A stretch of 11,216 nt of DNA. Origin: Treponema sp. UBA7570. GTDB taxonomy: Bacteria > Spirochaetota > Spirochaetia > Treponematales > Treponemataceae. Position numbers and translations under genes: made by a program. The stretch is from assembly GCA_002477955.1 (NCBI GenBank), contig DLLE01000006.1, forward strand, positions 1 to 11,216, read 5' to 3'. Shown here in pieces: positions 1 through 5,903 of this stretch (positions within the stretch are counted from its first letter, which is position 1; the number at the start of each line of letters is the position of its first letter). A model generated the notes under the pieces. The model had not been told where the DNA came from and ran no database searches. It worked only from the letters and a program-made list of their open reading frames with translations.

Positions 1-579
1 ACAACTAAAAAAGAACGCATGATTCACATGGAAAACCCACGCCAGGTTTCAAAGACAGAAAAAGTTTTGTTCCCATTGATGCTTCTTGTTTTGACAATCC
101 TTTTATTGCCTCCGGCGGCTCCTCTTATCGGTATGCTTGCTTTCGGTAACTTTGTAAAAGAGTCTGGAGCGGCTGCCCGTCTTTCAAAGACAATGGAGAA
201 CGAATTGATGAACATTGTCTCAATTCTCCTTTCTTTGGGCGTAGGTTCTCAGATGACACCGGAAAAAATCATCAAGGGAGAATCTCTTGGAATCATCGTT
301 CTTGGTCTTGTAGCTTTTGCAGTTGCAACAGCCGGCGGACTTTTGATGGCAAAATTGATGAACGTTTTCCTTCCAAAAGGAAAGAAAATCAATCCTCTCA
401 TCGGTTCGGCAGGTGTTTCTGCTGTTCCAATGGCAGCCCGCGTTGCGCATAAGGTTGCGCAGAGCGAAGACCCTTCAAATTTCATCTTGATGAATGCGAT
501 GGGACCGAACGTTGCTGGTGTAATCGGAACTGCAATGGCAGCCGGAGTATTCATCGCTACATACGGTGGACTTCGCTAG
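1..579 (+). CDS. oadB: Na+-translocating decarboxylase beta subunit (OadB/GcdB/MmdB family), 5'-truncated by window edge
   Basis: This is the membrane subunit that couples decarboxylation of a carboxybiotin carrier to Na+ export in oxaloacetate, glutaconyl-CoA or methylmalonyl-CoA decarboxylases. The reading frame is open from base 1 and stops with TAG at 577-579, so the 192 visible residues are the C-terminal part of a protein usually near 400 residues. The ATG at 19 is internal: the codons before it (TTKKER) continue family-like sequence. The helix VIII motif NPLIGSAGVSAVPMAARV is present; its N131, G135, S140 and R147 (visible numbering) match N373, G377, S382 and R389 of Klebsiella OadB. 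It is followed by the family motif NAMGPNVAG. Several hydrophobic helices are visible. The alpha and gamma partners would be expected upstream, outside the window. The substrate cannot be told from this fragment; the family assignment is firm. A second copy of the last codons lies 76 bases downstream. Confidence 0.95.
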   Translation, partial: TTKKERMIHMENPRQVSKTEKVLFPLMLLVLTILLLPPAAPLIGMLAFGNFVKESGAAARLSKTMENELMNIVSILLSLGVGSQMTPEKIIKGESLGIIVLGLVAFAVATAGGLLMAKLMNVFLPKGKKINPLIGSAGVSAVPMAARVAHKVAQSEDPSNFILMNAMGPNVAGVIGTAMAAGVFIATYGGLR

Positions 580-722
580 TCGCTTCGTTCCGTCGCATGT
601 AGCTTGTGATTTTGCAAAGGCAAAATCAATCGCAACTTATGGCGGATTGCGTTAATTTAACAATTTGATTTGCGGTGATTGAGTTCGTCGAAATCGCCTT
701 AAATTCATAAAAAGTAAAAATT
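580..722 (+). other. Hairpin-rich spacer with a relic copy of the oadB 3' end
   Basis: No gene is supported here. Three potential hairpins follow or span the oadB stop: GCTACAT (556-562) with ATGTAGC (597-603), reinforced by ACGG (563-566) with CCGT (590-593); a perfect 9-bp stem TGATTTTGC (607-615) with GCAAAATCA (620-628) and an AAAG loop; and GGTGATT (674-680) with AATCGCC (692-698, one G-T pair). None is followed by a clear T run, so none is a textbook terminator, although the 607-628 hairpin could end or protect the oadB mRNA. Bases 629-655 encode I-A-T-Y-G-G-L-R-stop, the same residues as the true oadB terminus at 553-579. No convincing promoter for the next ORF was found. Confidence 0.6.
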
Positions 723-1088
723 ATGAAAAGCCGTTTTCTGTACATTGTATTTTCATTTCTCGCTTTGTTTTCTTCATATGCGGGAATAAGTACACAGAAA
801 GCGGTTTTTTCTTCATCTGACGATGTAAAAATCGTCGCTGTTCATTCTCCGTCGCAGGAATTCATTTCCGCGTCTGTAAATGAAGCGAAAATAATTGAGC
901 GGACGTTTTCACGCTCGCAAAAGAAAACTGAATCTTTCGGCGGTTTTTCAGGAAATCTTCTTTTTGAAGATTTAGGATTTTCTTCAGCTTTTCTTTCTTC
1001 TTCATCGAATATTTCTTTAAGCACTTTTCGGGTGCTTCTTCTTCCAAAATCAATTCAAAATATTATTTTCCTCCAGACTGTCGTCTAA
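723..1088 (+). CDS. Hypothetical small secreted or membrane-associated protein (121 aa)
   Basis: I do not recognise this protein. The N terminus has a classical export signal: K2 and R4, then a hydrophobic core (FLYIVFSFLALF), then small residues (SSYAG) that could be a signal peptidase I site near residues 20-21. There is no lipobox cysteine. The middle is polar and serine-rich, and the last 20 residues are again hydrophobic (VLLLPKSIQNIIFLQTVV). A mature protein of about 100 residues outside the cytoplasmic membrane is inferred. The ATG at 723 is the only start that keeps the signal peptide, but no good SD precedes it (only AAGT at 714-717), which weakens the call. ORFs on the opposite strand across 842-1053 lack starts with SD sites and look like shadows. 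No partner gene is evident. Confidence 0.5.
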   Translation: MKSRFLYIVFSFLALFSSYAGISTQKAVFSSSDDVKIVAVHSPSQEFISASVNEAKIIERTFSRSQKKTESFGGFSGNLLFEDLGFSSAFLSSSSNISLSTFRVLLLPKSIQNIIFLQTVV

Positions 1089-1145
1089 ATAAAACGTAAA
1101 AATCATAATTTTGACCTTATTTTAAATTTTTCTCAGAGGTTTTAT

Positions 1146-1217
1146 ATGACGGGTTTTATTATTGTGCTTGTTATTTTTGCAGTCATGACTGTTGGTTGCA
1201 TTGTGTTTTTTAAGTAA
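1146..1217 (+). CDS. Very small single-helix membrane protein (23 aa)
   Basis: This tiny ORF has ATG at 1146 and TAA at 1215-1217. It is preceded by a strong SD, AGAGG at 1135-1139, six bases before the start. The product is almost entirely one hydrophobic helix: MTGF, then IIVLVIFAVMTVGCIV, then FFK. That is enough for one membrane span with a positively charged end. The SD, clean stop and fully hydrophobic composition support translation; the short length and lack of a recognisable family argue for caution. Eleven bases after the stop comes an intrinsic terminator, so it may be the last gene of a short transcript. Small hydrophobic proteins of this type often act as accessory subunits of transporters or respiratory complexes, but nothing here shows the partner. 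Confidence 0.5.
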   Translation: MTGFIIVLVIFAVMTVGCIVFFK

Positions 1218-1228
1218 TTTTTTTTAGC

Positions 1229-1277
1229 CTGCAAAAAATCTTTATTTTGCAGTTTTGAATTTTTTAAATTTTTTTTT
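1229..1277 (+). terminator. Intrinsic terminator after the 23-aa ORF
   Basis: A perfect 8-bp stem, CTGCAAAA (1229-1236) with TTTTGCAG (1245-1252), closes an 8-base loop and is followed by a T-rich tract running to 1277. The stem is AT-heavy, so termination may be partial, leaving some read-through into the next small ORF at 1293. Confidence 0.6.
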
Positions 1278-1292
1278 GATTTGGAGATTATT

Positions 1293-1415
1293 ATGTTATT
1301 TGGAATTATATGCGCTGTTTTGATTTTAGTTTCTTCTGTTGTTTTTTCTCTTTTAGCCGTTTTGATTGATAATTTTGGCGACAGATGTATTGAAAAAATT
1401 GACGGAAAATTCTAA
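1293..1415 (+). CDS. Small single-helix membrane protein (40 aa)
   Basis: ATG at 1293 is preceded by GGAG at 1283-1286, six bases upstream, and the frame stops with TAA at 1413-1415. Residues 1 to about 25 form one hydrophobic segment rich in V, L, I and S (MLFGIICAVLILVSSVVFSL followed by LAVLI). A short charged C-terminal tail follows (DNFGDRCIEKIDGKF). The single helix with a polar tail and the good SD make translation likely. I do not recognise a family. It sits 75 bases after the 23-aa membrane ORF, so the two may belong together, yet a terminator stands between them. No clear promoter of its own was found. It ends about 70 bases before the next terminator. Confidence 0.5.
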   Translation: MLFGIICAVLILVSSVVFSLLAVLIDNFGDRCIEKIDGKF

Positions 1416-1422
1416 TTCAAAC

Positions 1423-1451
1423 TTGTGGTTTTATTCTTTATTTGATATATT
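1423..1451 (+). promoter_or_regulatory. Possible weak promoter firing into the 1484-1523 terminator
   Basis: TTGTGG (1423-1428) and TATATT (1446-1451) are separated by exactly 17 bases. The -10 is a 5/6 match to consensus but the -35 matches only at TTG, and such matches are common by chance in AT-rich DNA. If used, the transcript would start near 1458 and stop at the terminator ending near 1523, giving an RNA of about 65 bases with no ORF. Confidence 0.22.
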
Positions 1452-1483
1452 GAATTAAATATCCGGTATTTTAGTTTTTAGAC

Positions 1484-1523
1484 AAAGGGGTCTGTGTTTT
1501 ATAAAAAAATGCAGGCCTTTTTT
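1484..1523 (+). terminator. Intrinsic terminator upstream of livJ
   Basis: A long imperfect hairpin is formed by GGTCTGTGTTTT (1489-1500) with AAAATGCAGGCC (1506-1517). All positions pair if G-U wobbles are allowed, around a 5-base loop. AAAGG (1484-1488) can extend the stem into the following T run (1518-1523). It would insulate livJ from transcription coming from the small ORFs upstream. Confidence 0.75.
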
Positions 1524-1532
1524 GTTTTTAAA

Positions 1533-1561
1533 TTGAATTAGGCGGAAATTGATAGTATAAT
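1533..1561 (+). promoter_or_regulatory. Sigma70-type promoter of livJ
   Basis: TTGAAT (-35, 1533-1538) and a perfect TATAAT (-10, 1556-1561) are separated by an optimal 17-base spacer, with an AT-rich stretch upstream. Initiation is predicted around 1566-1569, giving a leader of about 25 bases before the ATG at 1594. The promoter lies just after the 1484-1523 terminator and is the best one in the window. It probably drives livJ and, by read-through, the genes downstream. Confidence 0.8.
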
Positions 1562-1593
1562 AGAAAGGTCTTTTTTTTGTGAGAGGTATTAAA

Positions 1594-2766
1594 ATGAAAA
1601 AAAGTGTTCTTGTTGCATTAGCCGGCGTTTTGTCGGCTGCTCTTTTGGTTAGCTGTGGAGAAAAAACTCCTACTGTTAAAATTGGTGTTTTTGAACCTGC
1701 TTCTGGCGACAATGGTGCCGGTGGTAAACAGGAGACTCTTGGTATTCAGTATGCAAACAGCATTACTCCGACTGTAAATATTGGCGGAACAGAATACAAA
1801 GTTCAGCTTGAAATTGTTGATAATGAGTCTTCAAATGATAAGGCTGTTTCTGCCGCTTCAGAACTTATTTCTAAAGGTGTTTCTGTAGTTTTGGGTTCTT
1901 ATGGTTCTGGAGTATCTATTGCAGCTTCTGATACTTTTGCTTCGGCTGGTGTTCCTGCAATTGGAGTAACTTGTACAAACCCTCAGGTTACTGCTGGAAA
2001 TGACCATTATTTCCGTATCTGCTTTCTTGATCCGTTCCAGGGCTCAGTTCACGCTTATCTTGCAAAGTCTGTTTTTAATGCTAAAAAAGCCTATGCACTT
2101 GCAAAACTTGGCGATGACTATTCTGTAGGATTGTGCAATTACTTTATTGAGGCTGCAAAAAAACTCGGAATTGAAGTTGTTTATGAAACATTCCCTGACG
2201 GTACAAGCGACTTTGCGGCCTATGTTGCAAATGCAAAAAACTGCGGCGCAGATGTAATGTTTACTCCAACTTCTATTGAAGCTGCGGCTCTTATTATTGA
2301 ACAGGCAAATACTCAGGGACTTTCAATTCCACTTCTTGCAAGCGATACTTGGGATTCTAACGTTATTTTGGCTTCTGCAAAAGGAACAAACATCGGTATT
2401 TATGTAACGACATTCTTTGTTGAAGGCTCTGATGATCCTCAGGTTGTTGATTTTGTAAACGGATTCCGCAACTACATCAACACAAATGCTACTGCAAAAA
2501 CAAATAACGGCGGTGATGATGAAATTGCTGCTGTTTCTGCAATGGGATTTGACGCTTATTACACAGCTCTTGAAGCGATTAAGAATGCTGGTTCTATAAA
2601 ACCTGACGCTGTAAAAGCTGCTTTGCCAAAAACTTCGTACAAGGGAGTTTCTGGAAGCATTGCTTTTGATGCAACTGGAGACGCAGTACGCGATGTTGCC
2701 TATATTAAAAAGGTAAACACAAAGACTGGAAAATGGGATTTTGTTGCTCAGCAGAGCGTAAAATAA
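1594..2766 (+). CDS. livJ: Branched-chain amino-acid ABC transporter, substrate-binding lipoprotein (LivJ-like)
   Basis: This is the extracytoplasmic solute-binding subunit of a HAAT-family importer. ATG at 1594 is chosen over the in-frame GTG at 1579 because GAGAGG (1581-1586) lies seven bases before it and the signal peptide then begins properly with MKKS. Residues 1-20 form a lipoprotein signal peptide with lipobox L18-V19-S20-C21, so the mature protein should be lipidated at C21 and anchored outside the inner membrane. The rest is one Peripla_BP_6 (type I periplasmic-binding) fold: a first strand VKIGVFEPASGDNGAGG at 28-44, the hinge-side motif LGSYGSGVSIAASD at 100-113, and TPTSIEAAALIIEQA in the second lobe. 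The total of 390 residues is normal for the family. The exact ligand (Leu/Ile/Val or another amino acid) cannot be read from sequence. A terminator follows directly, consistent with higher expression than the membrane subunits. Confidence 0.95.
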   Translation: MKKSVLVALAGVLSAALLVSCGEKTPTVKIGVFEPASGDNGAGGKQETLGIQYANSITPTVNIGGTEYKVQLEIVDNESSNDKAVSAASELISKGVSVVLGSYGSGVSIAASDTFASAGVPAIGVTCTNPQVTAGNDHYFRICFLDPFQGSVHAYLAKSVFNAKKAYALAKLGDDYSVGLCNYFIEAAKKLGIEVVYETFPDGTSDFAAYVANAKNCGADVMFTPTSIEAAALIIEQANTQGLSIPLLASDTWDSNVILASAKGTNIGIYVTTFFVEGSDDPQVVDFVNGFRNYINTNATAKTNNGGDDEIAAVSAMGFDAYYTALEAIKNAGSIKPDAVKAALPKTSYKGVSGSIAFDATGDAVRDVAYIKKVNTKTGKWDFVAQQSVK

Positions 2767-2778
2767 TTTAATAAAACA

Positions 2779-2831
2779 AAAAACATCTGCAAGAGTTTGT
2801 CATAAACTGATAAAACTGCAGATGTTTTTTT
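2779..2831 (+). terminator. Intrinsic terminator between livJ and livH
   Basis: ACATCTGCA (2783-2791) pairs perfectly with TGCAGATGT (2817-2825). The stem can be extended by A-T pairs, and a T run follows (to 2831). The enclosed loop contains a small secondary stem, AGTTT with AAACT. It begins 12 bases after the livJ stop codon. No strong promoter was found between it and livH, so it probably acts as a partial terminator that lowers livHMGF relative to livJ. Confidence 0.8.
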
Positions 2832-2882
2832 ATGATAAAATATTGGTATGGCTGAAAAGTATTTTTTTTGCAAGTTCAGTCT

Positions 2883-2998
2883 GGCTGAGGGATGGTAAGG
2901 GCGCGGAGCGTTCTAAAAAAATCAATTCGCATGCGGATTGATTTTTTTAGAATGAAACCCTGGACAGCCCGTTTTCTGTGCTTGAGCAGAAACAGCCC
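2883..2998 (+). repeat. Structured inverted-repeat element in the livJ-livH spacer
   Basis: The core is a 42-base near-perfect palindrome at 2911-2952: TTCTAAAAAAATCAAT (2911-2926) pairs base for base with 2937-2952. The stem continues through one T-G wobble (2927/2936) and CG/CG, closing on CATG. Around it, GGCTG (2883-2887) pairs with CAGCC (2965-2969) and AGGG (2888-2891) with CCCT (2958-2961), leaving a 3-base bulge. A further hairpin, TTTCTG (2973-2978) with CAGAAA (2987-2992), follows, and CAGCCC is repeated at 2993-2998. The segment is more GC-rich than its flanks apart from the core. It looks like an inserted palindromic repeat or a structured leader RNA. Whether it occurs elsewhere in the genome cannot be seen here. 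Confidence 0.6.
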
Positions 2999-3026
2999 CA
3001 AAAAATTAAAAACAATGGAAGAATAA

Positions 3027-3911
3027 ATGGATTTTTTACAGAGTAATTTGCCGTATCTTCTTGCAGGAGTTTCGACTGGCGGTCAATATGCGCTTATTGC
3101 CATTGGTTATACGATGGTTTATGGAATTTTGAGACTGATTAACTTTGCGCACGGAGATGTTTTTATGGCTGCCGGGCTTATAATGGTTTATAGTTATACA
3201 ATTTTGCCTTTGTGGCTTGCTGTTGTTTTTACTGTCGTGCTTACTGTTTTGCTTGGATTTTCGGTTGAAAGAATTGCATACAAACCTTTGAGAAATGCGC
3301 CTCGTATGTCGATTATGATTTCGGCAATCGGAATGTCTTATCTTTTGCAGAATATTGCCCTTTATATTACTGGCGGTCTTTTAAAAAAATATCCTACTAT
3401 TCCGTGGATTTCTGATTCTATTACAATTGCCGGCGCAATTACAAAGCGCGTTACGGTTATTACTCCATTTTTGACGATTTTTCTTGTTCTTGCCCTTGTA
3501 CTTTTGATTAAAAAAACAAAAATTGGAATGGCGATGCGTGCTGTTTCGAGAGATTTTGAAACTGCCCAGCTTATGGGAATTAAAATAGATTCTGTCATAA
3601 GCACAACTTTTGTTATCGGTTCTTTTTTGGCAGCAGTCGGTTCAATCCTGTTTTTTTCTAATTATCCTGGAGTTACGCCTACTGTTGGCGGAATGCCTGG
3701 CTTAAAGGCATTTGTTGCGGCTGTTTTTGGAGGAATTGGTTCTGTTCCTGGAGCTGTAATTGGCGCTTTTATAATTGGTATTTGTGAAAATATTATAAAG
3801 GGAATCGGATGGACGACTTTTAGCGATGCTTTTACTTTTGTCCTTTTAATTATTGTTCTTATGTTTATGCCGACCGGTATTTTTGGCGAAAAGAAAACTG
3901 ATAAAGTTTAG
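3027..3911 (+). CDS. livH: Branched-chain amino-acid ABC transporter permease (LivH-like)
   Basis: This is one of the two inner-membrane channel subunits of the importer, 294 residues, the usual LivH length. The ATG at 3027 has a modest SD (GGAAG at 3017-3021). The protein is a BPD_transp_2 permease with several hydrophobic helices. Family marks include the first-helix motif GYTMVYGILRLINFAHGD (27-44), a cytoplasmic coupling loop KIGMAMRAVSRDFETAQLMG (165-184) that would contact the ATPase subunits, and MPGLKAFVAAVFGGIGSVPG (223-242). The C terminus is short and charged (GEKKTDKV). The gene lies 260 bases after livJ, behind a terminator and an inverted-repeat element, and 13 bases before livM. 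Confidence 0.95.
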   Translation: MDFLQSNLPYLLAGVSTGGQYALIAIGYTMVYGILRLINFAHGDVFMAAGLIMVYSYTILPLWLAVVFTVVLTVLLGFSVERIAYKPLRNAPRMSIMISAIGMSYLLQNIALYITGGLLKKYPTIPWISDSITIAGAITKRVTVITPFLTIFLVLALVLLIKKTKIGMAMRAVSRDFETAQLMGIKIDSVISTTFVIGSFLAAVGSILFFSNYPGVTPTVGGMPGLKAFVAAVFGGIGSVPGAVIGAFIIGICENIIKGIGWTTFSDAFTFVLLIIVLMFMPTGIFGEKKTDKV

Positions 3912-3924
3912 TGCGGGAATGAAA

Positions 3925-5055
3925 ATGCAAAATAAATTGTTAAAATTAAATGATTTAAAAAATAAAAAGGACTTGATTGCCGGTTTTTGTCTGCTTGGCA
4001 TTCTTTTTGTTGTGCTTGCTGTTCTTGAAGCTGTTTTGCCTCGAACTTCAATTTTATTTACTGTGCTAAAAAAAGGCGCAATTTATTCTCTTGTTGCCGT
4101 AAGCATGAATCTTCTTAATGGTTTTACAGGACTTTTTAGTCTTGGCCAGGCCGGATTTATGCTTCTTGGAGCGTATACTTATGGAATTTTTACGATTCCT
4201 GTTGCTGCAAGGGCTCAGGTTTATCAGTATTTTGACGGCGGTTTGATTCAGTTTACTTTGCCGGTTTTTGTTGCTTTGATTCTGGCTGGAATTGTTGCCG
4301 CTCTTTTCGCTTTTTTAATTGGGCTGCCTGTTCTTCACTTAAAATCCGACTATCTTGCTATTGCAACTCTTGGTTTTGCCGAAATCGTGAGGGCGCTTTT
4401 TCAATGGGACAAAATTGGCGTGGTTACGAACGGTTCTAACCTTTTGAGAAAATATCCGGTTTTTCAGAGCTGCATATTTTATTTTTTTGTTTCCGGGATT
4501 TGTATTGCGATCATAATGCTTTTAATCAATTCTACTTATGGGCGTGCTTTTAAGGCTGTCCGTGATGATGAAATTGCAGCCGAGGCGATGGGAATAAATC
4601 TTGCACAGACCAAACAGTTGAGTTTTGTGGTAAGTTCATTTTTTGCAGGAATTTCAGGCGCGCTATTGGCAATGTTTCAGACAACTATTCAGGCAAGTCA
4701 GTTTAAATCTGCTCTGACTTACGAAATTTTGCTGATTGTTGTTATCGGCGGAATGGGATCGATTACAGGAAGCTGTATTTCTTCATTTTTGTTTATTGCT
4801 TGCTCTGAATGGTGGCTTCGCTTTTTGGACAGAACGGTTACGATTGGTTCATTTACTGTTCCTCTTTTGAGGCCTGGATTTAGAAAAGTAGTATTCTCAA
4901 TTGCGATTATGGCGATTGTTCTTTTTTATCAAAAAGGAATTATGGGCGAAAATGAATTTAGTATAAGCGGAATTATAAAATTTCTTAAAAATTTAAGATT
5001 TAAGCTTTTTAACAAAAAAATTAACAAGCAAAAAGAAACTGCGGAGGCGAAGTAA
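3925..5055 (+). CDS. livM: Branched-chain amino-acid ABC transporter permease (LivM-like)
   Basis: This is the second membrane channel subunit. The frame is open from 3853, inside livH, but that extension is arginine- and lysine-broken and lacks an SD. ATG at 3925 is preferred because GCGGGA (3913-3918) lies six bases upstream; ATG at 3919 is too close to it. The product is 376 residues. After a lysine-rich N-terminal segment (1-16) come multiple hydrophobic helices, the LivM signature GLFSLGQAGFMLLGAYTYG (69-87), the motif LKSDYLAIATLGFAEIVR (139-156), and the coupling loop YGRAFKAVRDDEIAAEAMG (205-223). The C-terminal tail (about 350-376) is strongly basic and probably cytoplasmic. Its TAA stop shares a base with the ATG of livG (TAATG), so translation is coupled. 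Confidence 0.94.
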   Translation: MQNKLLKLNDLKNKKDLIAGFCLLGILFVVLAVLEAVLPRTSILFTVLKKGAIYSLVAVSMNLLNGFTGLFSLGQAGFMLLGAYTYGIFTIPVAARAQVYQYFDGGLIQFTLPVFVALILAGIVAALFAFLIGLPVLHLKSDYLAIATLGFAEIVRALFQWDKIGVVTNGSNLLRKYPVFQSCIFYFFVSGICIAIIMLLINSTYGRAFKAVRDDEIAAEAMGINLAQTKQLSFVVSSFFAGISGALLAMFQTTIQASQFKSALTYEILLIVVIGGMGSITGSCISSFLFIACSEWWLRFLDRTVTIGSFTVPLLRPGFRKVVFSIAIMAIVLFYQKGIMGENEFSISGIIKFLKNLRFKLFNKKINKQKETAEAK

Positions 5056-5903
5056 TGGCTCAGAACGTTTTAAAGCTTGAAAACATTACGATGCAGTTTG
5101 GCGGTGTTGTTGCCGTAAAATCTCTCAGTCTTGAAGTAAATAAAGGCGAGATTGTCTCTTTGATAGGGCCGAATGGCGCCGGAAAAACAACAGCATTCAA
5201 TGTTATTACGGGTGTTTATTCTCCTACAAACGGAGCGGTTTATTTTAACGAGAAAAAAATCGTGGAAAATCATCCGCGCGGAAAAATGAAAAAACTTTAC
5301 GCAGGAAGCGAAAAAGGCCAGTATCTCGGTCATCTTGAACCGACTCCGGACAAAATTACAAAACTCGGAATTGCGCGTACTTTTCAGAACATTCGCCTTT
5401 GGAAAAGCCAGAGCGTTTTTAACAATGTCTTGATTGCAATGCATTTGCGCCGTACAAGCAATATTTTTACTGCGACTTTCCGTCTGAATTTAAAAGAAGA
5501 AAAAAAACAGAGGGCAGAAGTTGAGCGGCTTTTAAAAATTCTTGGTTTGTACGAAGTAAAAGACGAAATGTGTACATCTCTTCCTTACGGTTTACAGCGC
5601 CGTCTTGAAATTGCGCGCGCTCTTGCAACAGAACCTCAGCTGCTTTTGCTTGACGAGCCTGCCGCCGGAATGAATCCTCAGGAAACTGCCGAGCTTACAG
5701 AATTTATCCGCAGAATTCGCGATGAATTTAATCTGACTGTTTTTATGATTGAACATCATATGGATCTTGTAATGGATATTTCTGACAGAATCTATGTCTT
5801 GAATTTTGGAGCGCTGATTGCGAGCGGCATTCCTGAAGAAATTCAAAATAATACGGAAGTTATTAGCGCATATCTTGGAGAATCGGAGGACTCAAATGCT
5901 TAG
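5055..5903 (+). CDS. livG: Branched-chain amino-acid ABC transporter ATP-binding protein (LivG-like)
   Basis: This is a cytoplasmic ATPase subunit that pairs with LivF on the LivHM channel. ATG at 5055 overlaps the livM stop by one base and has an excellent SD, GGAGG at 5043-5047. Visible motifs: Walker A GPNGAGKTT (38-46), Q-loop in IARTFQNIRL (Q111), the LivG-type signature LPYGLQRRLE (176-185), Walker B LLLLDEP (196-202) and the switch histidine in MIEHH (H234). At 282 residues it is about 25 longer than typical LivG (near 255). The extra length is a charged insert at about 71-95 (from ENHPRGKMKK to GQYLGHLE), between the Walker A subdomain and the Q-loop. All catalytic motifs are intact, so it should be active. 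The gene overlaps livF by eight bases. Confidence 0.95.
   Translation: MAQNVLKLENITMQFGGVVAVKSLSLEVNKGEIVSLIGPNGAGKTTAFNVITGVYSPTNGAVYFNEKKIVENHPRGKMKKLYAGSEKGQYLGHLEPTPDKITKLGIARTFQNIRLWKSQSVFNNVLIAMHLRRTSNIFTATFRLNLKEEKKQRAEVERLLKILGLYEVKDEMCTSLPYGLQRRLEIARALATEPQLLLLDEPAAGMNPQETAELTEFIRRIRDEFNLTVFMIEHHMDLVMDISDRIYVLNFGALIASGIPEEIQNNTEVISAYLGESEDSNA

Noticed and set aside
249..554. Minus-strand open frame of 101 codons opposite oadB
   Set aside because: It lies entirely inside a conserved membrane-protein gene, has no SD, and its composition is the complement of hydrophobic codons.
842..1053. Minus-strand open frames rich in Lys and Glu opposite the 723-1088 ORF
   Set aside because: They are complements of serine- and phenylalanine-rich codons. 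No SD or promoter was seen, while the plus strand has a coherent signal peptide.
2848..2898. 16-codon ORF beginning MAEKYFFCKF in the livJ-livH spacer, a possible leader peptide
   Set aside because: No SD precedes it, there is no run of Leu, Ile or Val codons as in a branched-chain attenuator, and its end runs into the inverted-repeat element.
3015..3026. Three-codon ORF (MEE-stop) touching the livH start
   Set aside because: Too short to assess. The GGAAG inside it is better read as the livH SD.
3853..3924. Upstream extension of livM by 24 codons
   Set aside because: It reads livH codons in another frame, lacks an SD, and does not resemble a LivM N terminus. ATG 3925 has an SD at suitable spacing.
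5818..5895. Upstream extension of livF by 26 codons
   Set aside because: It is the shifted frame of the livG 3' end. ATG 5896 with GGAGGA fits the family start.
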